NCBI RefSeq assembly: GCF_009856445.1
Contig: NZ_WMFA01000004.1
Coordinates: 124,001-188,000, forward strand
Direction: 5' to 3'
Origin: Halobacillus litoralis
GTDB lineage: Bacteria; Bacillota; Bacilli; Bacillales; Halobacillaceae
DNA: 64,000 bases
Shown: piece by piece, positions 53,575 to 62,385 of the stretch
Numbering within the stretch: position 1 is the first letter of the stretch
How the letters are laid out: each line of letters opens with the position of its first letter
Program-made: the position numbers and the translations under genes
Notes under the pieces: model-generated
The model's input: the letters and a program-made list of their open reading frames with translations, nothing else
What the model was told of the DNA's origin: nothing
Database searches by the model: none

Positions 53575-54735
53575 ATGGAAAGTACAGAAAATGAGTTGAA
53601 TCATGAAACAAACTTAAGTCATGACCGCGTTTATTATGGCGACACAAGTGAAGTGAATCCAGTCGGGTACGCGGATTATAATGAGTATTCTCAGAATAAA
53701 GAGAAAAAGCAGAGCATGAAAGGGTTCGATGAGAAATATTCGGATTTTGTAGATTATATCTTGAAAATCACTCATAACATCTGGGAGGAAAAAGGCATTG
53801 GCGTGATTTATGACACGTATCACAGTAATGTCGTTATGCATACGGGTACCATTAATATTCATGGGATTAATGAAGTGGTATCCGGAACTTTACAAACCTT
53901 GCACGCTTTCCCTGACAGAAGATTGCTGGGAGAAAACGTTGTTTGGTCGGGGAATGACCAAGAAGGTTTTTACTCTTCCCATCGTATTGCATCAAAAGCT
54001 ACGAATCTTGGAGATTCATCCTTTGGGCCTTCAACAGGGAAAAAAGCATTCTTCCGGACGATCGTGGATTGCTTCGTACATTCCAACCGAATCATTGAAG
54101 AATGGTTGGTCAGGGATAACCTTTATATTGTTCAGCAGCTAGATCTTGATCCTGTTGCAGTCGCAAAGCAATTGGCTGAAAAAACGAAGAATAAAAAAGC
54201 CTCATTGCAAACAAGGTTTGGGGTAAATGAAACAATGGAAGGCCAGTACATGCCGACCGCCTATATACCTAAACATGATGAGTTTGAAATCGGAGATTTT
54301 ATTCTGGAACTCTATAACCACATATGGGAGCGGAGGCTATTCAACAAGGTCAAAGATTTTTATATGGATCATTCGACCGTCCACTATATTTGTGACAAGG
54401 ACTTGATTGGTACCCAACAAATACAAGGGATGCTTGTGAGTTTATTTGCATCATTTCCAAATGCCAAGTTCATCGTGGAAAGAGTGACTTGTAACGAACT
54501 CTCTGATGAAAAATGGGATGTGGCGGTCAGATGGAGGATGATGGGACTTCATGAGGGGATTGGATATTTTGGAGAGCCTAGTGGAAACCATGTGGAAATC
54601 CCAGGCATTAGTCATCTGAAAGTATATAACCAGAAGGTGGTGGAAGAATGGATTACCTTTGACGGCTTAGATGTACTACGGCAGGTGCACATGGATTCAG
54701 AGGATGATCATTTCCATTCAGAAGAAAGTGAGTAA
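53575..54735 (+). CDS. Tandem SnoaL-like (NTF2-fold) protein, copy 2
   Basis: A 386-residue protein with two SnoaL-type units (about 65-200 and 255-370), after a polar N-terminal stretch. Both units show the helix/strand pattern around HAFPDRRLLGENVVW and FASFPNAKFIVERVT. It is a distant relative of the product at 49012. The start at 53575 follows AAGGAG; the open frame further up overlaps the operator and is not used. It may be a scaffold or isomerase in the same pathway. Confidence 0.72.
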   Translation: MESTENELNHETNLSHDRVYYGDTSEVNPVGYADYNEYSQNKEKKQSMKGFDEKYSDFVDYILKITHNIWEEKGIGVIYDTYHSNVVMHTGTINIHGINEVVSGTLQTLHAFPDRRLLGENVVWSGNDQEGFYSSHRIASKATNLGDSSFGPSTGKKAFFRTIVDCFVHSNRIIEEWLVRDNLYIVQQLDLDPVAVAKQLAEKTKNKKASLQTRFGVNETMEGQYMPTAYIPKHDEFEIGDFILELYNHIWERRLFNKVKDFYMDHSTVHYICDKDLIGTQQIQGMLVSLFASFPNAKFIVERVTCNELSDEKWDVAVRWRMMGLHEGIGYFGEPSGNHVEIPGISHLKVYNQKVVEEWITFDGLDVLRQVHMDSEDDHFHSEESE

Positions 54736-54749
54736 ACATGTATTGTTTT

Positions 54750-54765
54750 TTGAATGCGGATTCAA
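54750..54765. promoter_or_regulatory. Operator palindrome before alcohol dehydrogenase gene
   Basis: Fourth exact copy of TTGAATGCGGATTCAA, ending 5 bases before the AGGAGGGG ribosome site. Binding here would block transcription into the downstream genes 54784-59624. Confidence 0.8.
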
Positions 54766-54783
54766 ATACTAGGAGGGGATGAA

Positions 54784-55983
54784 ATGTCAATGCAAACAAC
54801 CCAACCACAAGTGAAAACGGAAGACTTTCAGGATTTTTTCATGCCGGGGTATGTACGGTTCGGAGTGAATGCCAACCTCACTCTTGCAGAAGAAGTGACG
54901 AAACTAGATGCCCGTAAAATCACCATTATCAGCGATAAAGGGTTGGAAAAAGTAGGAGTTGTACAGAAAGTTTTGGATCTACTCGCACCTCTAGACAAAG
55001 ATATCACTACATTCACTGATATCTCAGGGGAGCCAAGTTTTGATCTGCTTGCTCATTCGATTGATTGGGTGAGAAGGTATGAAAGCGACATGATTATCGG
55101 TATCGGAGGGGGAAGTGCTCTGGACGTAGCTAAAGCGACGGCAGCACTGGCGCATGAGGAGGAACTGTCCTTGTGCTTCAGCGGGCAAAAACCCATAGAG
55201 ACACGAAGCGTTAAATGCATTTTGTTACCGACGACTTCTGGCACAGGTTCAGAGGTCACGATGAACGCTATCTTCGGTGATGAAGAACAGGAAGTTAAAC
55301 GAGGGTTAGTGAGTCAAAGTTTGTTACCTGACGTAGCCATTGTTGATCCTGTCCTCACTTTATCTTGCCCTCCAAAAGTGACAGCCGCTTCAGGTGTGGA
55401 TGCTTTCACGCATGCTCTAGAATCGTATGTCGCTGAGCGGGCGACTCCAATGACGAAAATGTATGCAGAAAAAGCGATGAAATTATTCGCTGCCAATATT
55501 CCGAAAGCCGTTCATAACGGAAAAGATTTAGATGCGCGAAAAGAGATGAGCTGGGTTAGTCTACTTGCTGGTGTTTCCTTAGCTAATGCAGGAGTGGGTG
55601 CGGTCCATGCTCTGGCCTACCCACTAGGTGGAAAGTGCCATGTAGAACACGGGGTGGCGAATGCGCTACTCATGCCGTTTGTATTCGATGTGATCGGGCA
55701 GTCCTGCATGGAAGAAATGGTAGAAGTGTCTTCATTTTTGCATCTGGGTGATTTTACAAACCATCCCCATCAAGCAAAAGGTGCGGTTGTCCATTACCTT
55801 TATGAGTTGTTAGAAACATTAAACCTCCCTACCTCCTTATCAGAGCTTGGGATTCAAGAAGAAGATCTTCCGTTACTTGCAAAACAAGCATCAAAAGTAG
55901 ATCGCCTTCTTTCGAATACGCCTTATGAACTATCAGAAAATCAAATATTAAAAATCTATGAAAATGCCTATCGTGGCCAATAA
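54784..55983 (+). CDS. Iron-containing (type III) alcohol dehydrogenase
   Basis: A 399-residue enzyme. It has the NAD-binding GIGGGSALDVAKA near residue 105, PTTSGTGSEVT near 148, DAFTHALESYV near 215, and metal ligands in GAVHALAYPLGG and CHVEHGVANALLMPF. The family includes alcohol, lactaldehyde and maleylacetate reductases. It probably oxidises an alcohol intermediate to the aldehyde used by the next gene. ATG 54784 is set by AGGAGGGG. Confidence 0.92.
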   Translation: MSMQTTQPQVKTEDFQDFFMPGYVRFGVNANLTLAEEVTKLDARKITIISDKGLEKVGVVQKVLDLLAPLDKDITTFTDISGEPSFDLLAHSIDWVRRYESDMIIGIGGGSALDVAKATAALAHEEELSLCFSGQKPIETRSVKCILLPTTSGTGSEVTMNAIFGDEEQEVKRGLVSQSLLPDVAIVDPVLTLSCPPKVTAASGVDAFTHALESYVAERATPMTKMYAEKAMKLFAANIPKAVHNGKDLDARKEMSWVSLLAGVSLANAGVGAVHALAYPLGGKCHVEHGVANALLMPFVFDVIGQSCMEEMVEVSSFLHLGDFTNHPHQAKGAVVHYLYELLETLNLPTSLSELGIQEEDLPLLAKQASKVDRLLSNTPYELSENQILKIYENAYRGQ

Positions 55984-55996
55984 AGGAGTAGATGAT

Positions 55997-57430
55997 TTGC
56001 AGAATAAGACCATAAAAAAGTCATTGTTTCTCAATGGCAGTTGGCAGGAAGCAAATGAATATTATGAATTGACATCTCCATACAGTGAAGAATTGCTAGG
56101 ATATATCCCATTGGCCTCTGAAAACGAGGTAAAACAAGCGATTATGGCAGCAGATGATGCTGCGAGTCAAATCAAGAAGTTGACCGCGTTAGAAAGGGCG
56201 AACATTCTCGAGAAAGTGTCTTCTCTTTTTGAAAAGCATGCAGAGGAAGCCGCTTCTATACTGGCTAAGGAATGTGCCAAGCCGTTGAAAGCTGCAAGGG
56301 GCGAAGTGGGCCGAACCATTGAAACTTACAAATTTGCTGCAGAAGAAGCAAAGCGTATTCATGGGGAAACCATTCCTATGGATGCAGCCAAAAGTGGACG
56401 TGGACGGTTTGGTTATACCGTTCGTGAACCTGTGGGTGTGGTTGCAGCCATCACACCTTTCAATTTTCCTTTCAACCTTGTTGCTCATAAACTTGGACCA
56501 GCTATTGCCGCGGGAAATCCAGTAGTTTTGAAACCAGCAAAACAAACCCCTCTAAGTGCTTTGTTCACAGCGGACCTTTTTCAACAAGCTGGTTTGCCGG
56601 ATGGTGCATTGAATGTTGTTACTGGAAAAGGCAGTGAGATTGGGGATTTGCTTGTGAAGCATGACAAAGTGAAATACATCACTTTCACTGGCAGTTATGA
56701 AGTAGGTCTTAGTATTAGAGAGAAAGCAAAGCTGAAAAAAGTGACGCTGGAGCTCGGGTCCAATTCAGCTGTAATCATTGATAGTACAGAAGATCTTGTG
56801 GGAGCTGCTAAGCGTTGTGTGGAAGGTGCTTTTGCCTATTCTGGTCAAGTATGTATTTCTGTTCAACGTATTTACGTACAAGAAGCGCTTTATGAAGATT
56901 TCATCGAAAGTTTTGTTAACGAAACAAAACAACTGGTATTGGGAGATCCCCTTTCAGAGGAAACCGACCTTTCTTCTCTTATACATCCCAATGAAACGGT
57001 ACGGATAGAAGAATGGCTGGAAGAAGCTGTTCAATCGGGAGCTTCCATTGTTGAAGGGGGGAAACGATCGGGGAATATGTTGATGCCGACCGTCTTCACA
57101 GAGACGGATCAGAATTCCCTAGTCAATTGTAAAGAAGCTTTTGCTCCTATTGTAACGATTACAAAATATAAAGAGTTGGATGAAGCGATCTCTCTAGTGA
57201 ACGATTCAGAATATGGTCTTCAAGCGGGCATCTACACAGAATCTGTTAATAAAGCGTTTGAGGTAGCTGAAAAGTTTGAGGTTGGTGGCGTGATGGTCAA
57301 TGATGTTCCGACATTCAGGGTAGACCAAATGCCGTATGGAGGAGTGAAAAACAGCGGAACAGGACGTGAAGGGATCAAGTATTCTATCGAAGAGATGACA
57401 GAAATGAAACTCATCACATTTAAATTATAA
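55997..57430 (+). CDS. NAD(P)-dependent aldehyde dehydrogenase
   Basis: A 477-residue ALDH. It shows TPFNFPFNLVAHKLGPAIA near 145, FTGSYEVG near 226, catalytic Glu in LELGSN near 248 and catalytic Cys in GQVCISVQR near 282. Proposed start is TTG 55997, 8 bases after AAGGAG; the ATG at 55958 lies inside the previous gene and lacks a site. It would oxidise the aldehyde made by the preceding enzyme or released by the aldolase at 58866. Confidence 0.9.
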   Translation: MQNKTIKKSLFLNGSWQEANEYYELTSPYSEELLGYIPLASENEVKQAIMAADDAASQIKKLTALERANILEKVSSLFEKHAEEAASILAKECAKPLKAARGEVGRTIETYKFAAEEAKRIHGETIPMDAAKSGRGRFGYTVREPVGVVAAITPFNFPFNLVAHKLGPAIAAGNPVVLKPAKQTPLSALFTADLFQQAGLPDGALNVVTGKGSEIGDLLVKHDKVKYITFTGSYEVGLSIREKAKLKKVTLELGSNSAVIIDSTEDLVGAAKRCVEGAFAYSGQVCISVQRIYVQEALYEDFIESFVNETKQLVLGDPLSEETDLSSLIHPNETVRIEEWLEEAVQSGASIVEGGKRSGNMLMPTVFTETDQNSLVNCKEAFAPIVTITKYKELDEAISLVNDSEYGLQAGIYTESVNKAFEVAEKFEVGGVMVNDVPTFRVDQMPYGGVKNSGTGREGIKYSIEEMTEMKLITFKL

Positions 57431-57517
57431 AAAAGTAATTCCTCTCTGCAGTTAGGGTGGGGAGTAGCCTCAGTAGAAATAAAACAATGAATCATAGAAT
57501 CGGAAAGGAAGGATTGT

Positions 57518-58141
57518 ATGGAAAATCAACAGCCGAAAGTAAAAAAATCCGTAACTAATGAGGAAATGGAGAAAAACTGGATTGTTCGCTTTGATGAGTT
57601 AAAATCAAAATCAATTCCTTTAATGTTTATAGACAGCATCATCCCTGGACACCAACGATTGAATTATGCCTTAATCGGTGATACAGCCAGTGAAAACGAC
57701 AAATATTCTCCGGAAATTACAGAACCCCATGGTTTTCAAATTGGAATGGTGAAGGCGCCGCCTGGAAATGGACCAGCCTTTCATAGCCACGATTATATTG
57801 AGGCCTTTGTTCCATTGACTGGAAAGTGGCGTTTTTATTGGGGAGATGGTCCAGAAGAAATAGAAGGGGAAACGATTATTGATGAATGGGATATGATTTC
57901 TTTACCTCCAGGGTTATGGAGAGGATTTGAAAATATCAGCGAGGAAGATGCTTGGTGCTTTGCTGTCTTAGAACAACACAAAGTGTATGACGGGAAAGAT
58001 CCATACTGGGCGCCCGAAATCATTAAGCAAGCCTCGGAATATGGATTCCATGCCGATGAAAAAGGAAAAATGATTAAACCTGATAATTTTGAAGAATTAG
58101 AGAAACAAATAGCTGAAAAACTTCGGTCTGGAGAAAGGTAA
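57518..58141 (+). CDS. Cupin-domain protein
   Basis: A 207-residue single cupin. The first motif is around GPAFHSHDYIEAFVPLTGKW (H/H/E metal ligands) and the second around WDMISLPPGLWRGFEN. Both point to a metal-dependent dioxygenase or isomerase. It shares a stop/start base overlap with the next hydrolase gene, so it belongs to the operon. The substrate is unknown. Confidence 0.8.
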   Translation: MENQQPKVKKSVTNEEMEKNWIVRFDELKSKSIPLMFIDSIIPGHQRLNYALIGDTASENDKYSPEITEPHGFQIGMVKAPPGNGPAFHSHDYIEAFVPLTGKWRFYWGDGPEEIEGETIIDEWDMISLPPGLWRGFENISEEDAWCFAVLEQHKVYDGKDPYWAPEIIKQASEYGFHADEKGKMIKPDNFEELEKQIAEKLRSGER

Positions 58142-58869
58142 TGGTTCATAAAACCCCATTACTCCTTCTTCCAGGCACCTTATGTGATGAACGTTTATGG
58201 AAGCATCAACTAGCAAGCCTTGACGACATTGCAAATATGACTGTCATTGACCTTACGGGAGCTACGTCTATAAAGGAGCTGGCTCACTCTGTACTGGAAG
58301 GAGCTCCAGATACTTTTGCGCTTGCTGGATTATCATTAGGGGGCATCGTAGCGATGGAAGTCGTCCGTCAAGCACCAGAGCGCGTCAGCAAAATTGCTCT
58401 TCTTCATTCGAATCCATATGCCCCCCGACCTGAGCAATTGGAAACATGGGATCACCTCGAGCACTTGGTGGAACAAGGAAGGTTTATGGAAGTCTTTAAA
58501 GAAAAATTATTGCCTAATTTGATTCATCCCAATCGACAACAGGATGAGAGGTTAGTCTCCACCATAGTAAGCATGGCAGAAAAGATTGGGCCTGAGGCCT
58601 ATATCCGCCAGCTTAAAGCCGTTGCTACAAGATCAGATGCGAGACAGAACTTGGAGCAGTTACAGTGCGACACTCTTTTATTGACAGGGAGGCAAGATAA
58701 CGTGTGTCCCCCGGCTTTTCATGAAGAAATGGAACAATTAATACCAAACTCTACCTTGAAAGTCATTGATCAATGCGGCCATTTGAGCAGTTTAGAGCAG
58801 CCGGAGGCAGTTAGCGGAGCTTTACGTGCCTGGTTATTAGAAACACCCGAAGGGAGGAATGACTTTTGA
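58141..58869 (+). CDS. Alpha/beta hydrolase
   Basis: A 242-residue hydrolase with nucleophile motif GLSLGG near residue 63, an Asp in LLTGRQDNVCPP near 184 and a His in DQCGHLSSLEQPE near 212, giving a full Ser-Asp-His triad. It could split an ester or lactone intermediate or a C-C bond of a diketone. Confidence 0.88.
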   Translation: MVHKTPLLLLPGTLCDERLWKHQLASLDDIANMTVIDLTGATSIKELAHSVLEGAPDTFALAGLSLGGIVAMEVVRQAPERVSKIALLHSNPYAPRPEQLETWDHLEHLVEQGRFMEVFKEKLLPNLIHPNRQQDERLVSTIVSMAEKIGPEAYIRQLKAVATRSDARQNLEQLQCDTLLLTGRQDNVCPPAFHEEMEQLIPNSTLKVIDQCGHLSSLEQPEAVSGALRAWLLETPEGRNDF

Positions 58870-59624
58870 AGAATCCGCTGAAAGAAAAATTGGAGAATGG
58901 TAAAAGTGTATTAGGTAGCTTTTTAGGGATCTATTCTCCCCCTCTAGTAGAGATGATCGGGTATGCAGGCTATGATTTTGTTGTTATTGATGATGAACAC
59001 GGCGCATTCAGCACAACTGAATTGGAAGATATGATTCGTACCGCTGATTCCGTTGACCTTGTGCCAATCGTTCGTGTTTCCTATGATCAATCGAGTATAC
59101 AGAAGGCATTAGACCGCGGGGCATTAGGTATCCAAGTACCGATGATCAACACGAAAGAAGAGGCAGAAGAAGCAGTACAAAAAGCAAAATATCCTCCCAA
59201 AGGACGGAGAGGAGCAGCGTATTCACATCGCGCTGCTCACTATGGAAAAGAAAAAGGGAAAAAGTTTTTAGACGAATCAGATGAAGAAATTTTAGTCATT
59301 CCTCACATCGAAACTTTAGAAGCGGCAGAAAATTTTCATGAAATTTTCAATGTCGAAGGGATCGATTTCCCTTTTATTGGAACCACAGACTTGTCAGTCA
59401 ATATGGGTTATAAAGAGGAAGGACCAAATCACCCGGAAGTTAGGAAAGTTGTAGACAGGATTTACATGAAAGCCAAAGAGCGAAATATTAAAATAGGTAC
59501 GGTTGCTAATGATGCGATTGGAGCTAACAATGCCTATGATAAAGGGGCTTCTTATGTAGGGATTGTCGCCATAAATGTAATTACAAATGCTTTAGGAGAT
59601 GTTTTGCAATCAAGTAAAGGATAG
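58866..59624 (+). CDS. HpcH/HpaI-family aldolase
   Basis: A 252-residue class II pyruvate aldolase of the HpcH/HpaI family. It has FVVIDDEHGAFS near residue 30, IVRVS then GIQVPMINTKEEAEE, and GTTDLSVNMGY near 172 with metal-binding residues. It cleaves 2-keto-4-hydroxy acids into pyruvate and an aldehyde, a typical last step of such clusters. TTG 58866 overlaps the previous stop; GGGAGG lies upstream. It ends the operon. Confidence 0.9.
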   Translation: MKNPLKEKLENGKSVLGSFLGIYSPPLVEMIGYAGYDFVVIDDEHGAFSTTELEDMIRTADSVDLVPIVRVSYDQSSIQKALDRGALGIQVPMINTKEEAEEAVQKAKYPPKGRRGAAYSHRAAHYGKEKGKKFLDESDEEILVIPHIETLEAAENFHEIFNVEGIDFPFIGTTDLSVNMGYKEEGPNHPEVRKVVDRIYMKAKERNIKIGTVANDAIGANNAYDKGASYVGIVAINVITNALGDVLQSSKG

Positions 59625-59675
59625 ATACATTTTCACTGTGAATTGGAATCAAATTCTCTTTTATCATCTGATTTT

Positions 59676-59699
59676 GGCTGGCTGTATGCCAGCCTTTTT
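59676..59699. terminator. Terminator of the catabolic operon
   Basis: GGCTGGC-TGTAT-GCCAGCC then TTTTT, 50 bases after the aldolase stop. Confidence 0.9.
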
Positions 59700-59892
59700 C
59701 TTTTCCCTCAGATACGGCCTTCCCATTTTAGTTATAATCTTTATAAATAAGCTCTAGTTGATTCAAAACGTTTTTGGTTGTTTACGATCTTCACAGTCGG
59801 TTCAGCACCCCCTTCTTGTTTTTTTACTCGGTTAGCTTCCTATTTAAACCACTAAAAATGGTGCAGGATTGCTTTACTCACCAAAAAAAGTA

Positions 59893-59937
59893 CCTGCCCT
59901 CCCACTGCGCTACAGTGCTAACGAGGTGGGGGTCAGG
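59893..59937. repeat. GGGGTCAGGC-type hairpin element
   Basis: Left arm CCTGCCCTCCCACTGCG, inner TACAGTGCTAACGA, right arm GGTGGGGGTCAGG. It is a mostly paired copy of the element at 37,196 and 44,933. Apart from this and the terminator, 59625-59975 shows no feature. Confidence 0.65.
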
Positions 59938-59975
59938 CAATTTCTTAAATAATATATGACTAATTAGTATTAAGA

Positions 59976-60908
59976 TTATGATTCTTTCTTGACATAGTCA
60001 GTAACTTTTTCACCAGAAACAGTAAACCCTGATGAAACATATTTATCAATATACTCTAAGTATTTTTTCATTTGTTGATTTTCTCCCTCTTTGATTCTCT
60101 GTTCTACCGCATCAATTGCCTTAATGAAATTTTCATCCAAATATTTAAAATTAAAATACTTTGGGTCGTTTTGATTAATTATTAAAACACCCATACTATT
60201 GAGGGTTAAGGCTATTCCATTAAATCTACCGGATAATAGGTCATCATTTTTCTCATTAAGTATATAGTAATTTACAAATACTACATATTCTCCTAGTCTT
60301 AGGGCTTGTTTCTTAGAGTGATGTTTTCTTACCGCAATAATATATAAGACATCGATATTTGAAAATGATGATAGAAACTTTTCAAGGTATTCTTGTGTAT
60401 AATTTGCTTTTACAATTTCCTTATTCTCTTTTTCAGTGGGTAGTGGTTGAAAGTTCGGCTCAGTTTCGCTGCTTTCTAATATCCTTGTTAAAGAATCAAT
60501 TCTTTCATATATTTCTTCTCGCATTGAATCAAACTTTGGATGAAGCTCTTCAAATGTGTTCAATTGCTTATCAAAAGTGTTTAACCTTGTATCAATTTGA
60601 TTTATGAAGTCTTTATAATCTGTCACATCTTTCAATTCATTAGTGATATTTTCAATCTTATCAGCAGAATCATCTAATTTACTTTGGGTATTAGCGAATC
60701 CTTGAGATTGGAAGAAACTATATATGATTGCTACTACTGCCAATAGTATTGAAGTGATAGTTCCCGCAAAACCTATATAATTAACTATCTTGTCATCGTC
60801 AGCTAAATTGAATGTAAATGCATTTATTACGAATAATGCTGCTATTCCAACTCCATACTTTAAATGAAGTTTAATATAATTTGCTTCAGTGTACTTCTCT
60901 TTAGTCAT
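59976..60908 (-). CDS. Membrane protein with coiled coil, 310 aa, unknown
   Basis: Two membrane segments lie in the first 65 residues (VGIAALFVINAFTF and FAGTITSILLAVVAIIYSFF), then a coiled coil at about 75-145 (KIENITNELKDV...), then a soluble mixed domain (IDVLYIIAVRKHH, GRFNGIALTLNSMGV). The start at 60908 has GGAGG upstream. It is an AT-rich single gene, unlike its neighbours, which suggests recent acquisition. This architecture is common in uncharacterised defence singletons but no family was recognised. Confidence 0.65.
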   Translation of the reverse strand: MTKEKYTEANYIKLHLKYGVGIAALFVINAFTFNLADDDKIVNYIGFAGTITSILLAVVAIIYSFFQSQGFANTQSKLDDSADKIENITNELKDVTDYKDFINQIDTRLNTFDKQLNTFEELHPKFDSMREEIYERIDSLTRILESSETEPNFQPLPTEKENKEIVKANYTQEYLEKFLSSFSNIDVLYIIAVRKHHSKKQALRLGEYVVFVNYYILNEKNDDLLSGRFNGIALTLNSMGVLIINQNDPKYFNFKYLDENFIKAIDAVEQRIKEGENQQMKKYLEYIDKYVSSGFTVSGEKVTDYVKKES

Positions 60909-61195
60909 AAATACCTCCATTAACTTTAGGTTTCATTCCTTTTTGAACCCGGTGTGAGAGTAAGGCAAACAGTGAAAAGTCTTAAATAGATCTATCCTAA
61001 CTTTTATTTCAATATCATTTAGCTAATATAAGCAATAATGATCGAAACTTACTAGACGTAATTTAGTAATTTAATGACTATTTGGTACTAAGTTAATTCC
61101 TTTTACGAACTCGTTCATTTAATGTATAAATTAATCTGAAATAGTCCTTTAATGCAAAACACAATATAAATCTTATATAAATTATCACATAGAGA

Positions 61196-61256
61196 AAAAG
61201 CGCTTCAGTCACGAAGCGCTCTTTCTCTATGACTACCCGTCTGCGACAACCTCTTC
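61196..61256. repeat. telA 3' end and terminator, copy 4 (probable source)
   Basis: The hairpin AAGCGCTTC-AGTCAC-GAAGCGCTCTTT overlaps the last codons of telA and serves as its terminator. The same stem and the coding tail next to it recur at 34611 and 48641. The gap 60909-61195 otherwise shows nothing. Confidence 0.75.
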
Positions 61257-62332
61257 CGGACATTTTCATTCAAAGCATCCATCTCTTCAATAAACTGCTC
61301 ACTCGAAGCAATAATCCGTTCCGACGACTGCTCTGTCGTTTTCAATGCATCAAACACATTATCAAAAGACTCCTGAAGAGCCTCCATACTAATGGCCGGA
61401 TTTTCCATCATCTCTGTCGTCTCTTGCGCATTCTCCTTCAGATTCCTGGAGTTCGAAAGCAGCATCTCCTCAGTCGCTTTATTGACCCCGTTCACCGTAT
61501 CAATTACTTTCCGCTGATTATTCAAAGCGAGCTGAATGGAAGCAGAGACGGTAATGATGTTTTTCGTCAACGTCACCGCATTACGGATCGATTCCTTCAG
61601 TTTCTCATTGTTTTTCTTGATGATATCGACAGAAGAAATGCTCTGATGCAGCACACTCTTCATCTGCGTCATGTTTCTCGTACGTGTAATGATTTTCTCT
61701 TTTCCTTCGGTAATCAGTGCCAGGTCGTATTCGCCGGTCGCTTCTTTTTCTCTCAAAAGCTCAAACAGCTTCTTACCGAGGTAGATCTGCTTGTCCAAAT
61801 CATAAATACGTTTCTGGGCATTTTCTTTAATCAGCTGCAGTTCGACGCTATCTTCTTCGAGGCGGTCTTTCCCAGCAAGCAGGCTCCTAACAACCATATC
61901 AATCTTCGAATCGACCGTCTCATACCTCTTCATGTAGCGGTCGATGGGCTGCTTTTTGCTTAGTTTGTAAAAGAACTTCTGCACGCCATTGCCTTCAGTG
62001 CGCTTTGGATCAAGGTTCGATACGATCGTTTCGAGTTCTCTCAGTGAATCGGGGATGTCGTTATTGCCTTTAGTCATGAGGTCGTTGACTGGCCGCTTCA
62101 ACGTTTCCATCGTCTCTCCGGCAACACGCTGTTCTCTTTCTCCGAGGTCTCCAAGTTCTCTCATCACGTCAGATAGGGAGTCGTCCCTGGATGTATCGAA
62201 CCTTCCGGCGTAAGCTTCGGCCTCTTCGTTCAGGCGGTCGATATCTTCTTTTTCAATAAGCGTCATCGCTTCTCTCAGGTCCTGTTGGTTCATTTCCGCT
62301 TCTTTATCTTTATAGGGAGAATGTTTACTCAT
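61205..62332 (-). CDS. telA: TelA-family (toxic anion resistance) protein
   Basis: A 375-residue, almost wholly helical protein of the TelA/KlaA family, with ELETIVSNLDP near 100, RYMKRYETVDSKID near 138 and the long helices NITNELK-like to NNQRKVIDTVNGVNKATEEML near 275-295. B. subtilis YceH is the homologue. The family is linked to tellurite and envelope stress resistance; the mechanism is unknown. ATG 62332 fits the AGGAGG site (7 bases); ATG 62338 is too close. It follows the gene at 62386 in one operon. Confidence 0.9.
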   Translation of the reverse strand: MSKHSPYKDKEAEMNQQDLREAMTLIEKEDIDRLNEEAEAYAGRFDTSRDDSLSDVMRELGDLGEREQRVAGETMETLKRPVNDLMTKGNNDIPDSLRELETIVSNLDPKRTEGNGVQKFFYKLSKKQPIDRYMKRYETVDSKIDMVVRSLLAGKDRLEEDSVELQLIKENAQKRIYDLDKQIYLGKKLFELLREKEATGEYDLALITEGKEKIITRTRNMTQMKSVLHQSISSVDIIKKNNEKLKESIRNAVTLTKNIITVSASIQLALNNQRKVIDTVNGVNKATEEMLLSNSRNLKENAQETTEMMENPAISMEALQESFDNVFDALKTTEQSSERIIASSEQFIEEMDALNENVRKRLSQTGSHRERALRD

Positions 62333-62385
62333 GTCCATACCTCCTGTATGTCATTCGTTGGTTTTGTGAAAAACAAAAAGGTCGT

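Noticed and set aside
61229-61963. Plus-strand frame of 244 codons opposite telA
   Set aside because: Shadow of the helical telA coding sequence; no start signal.
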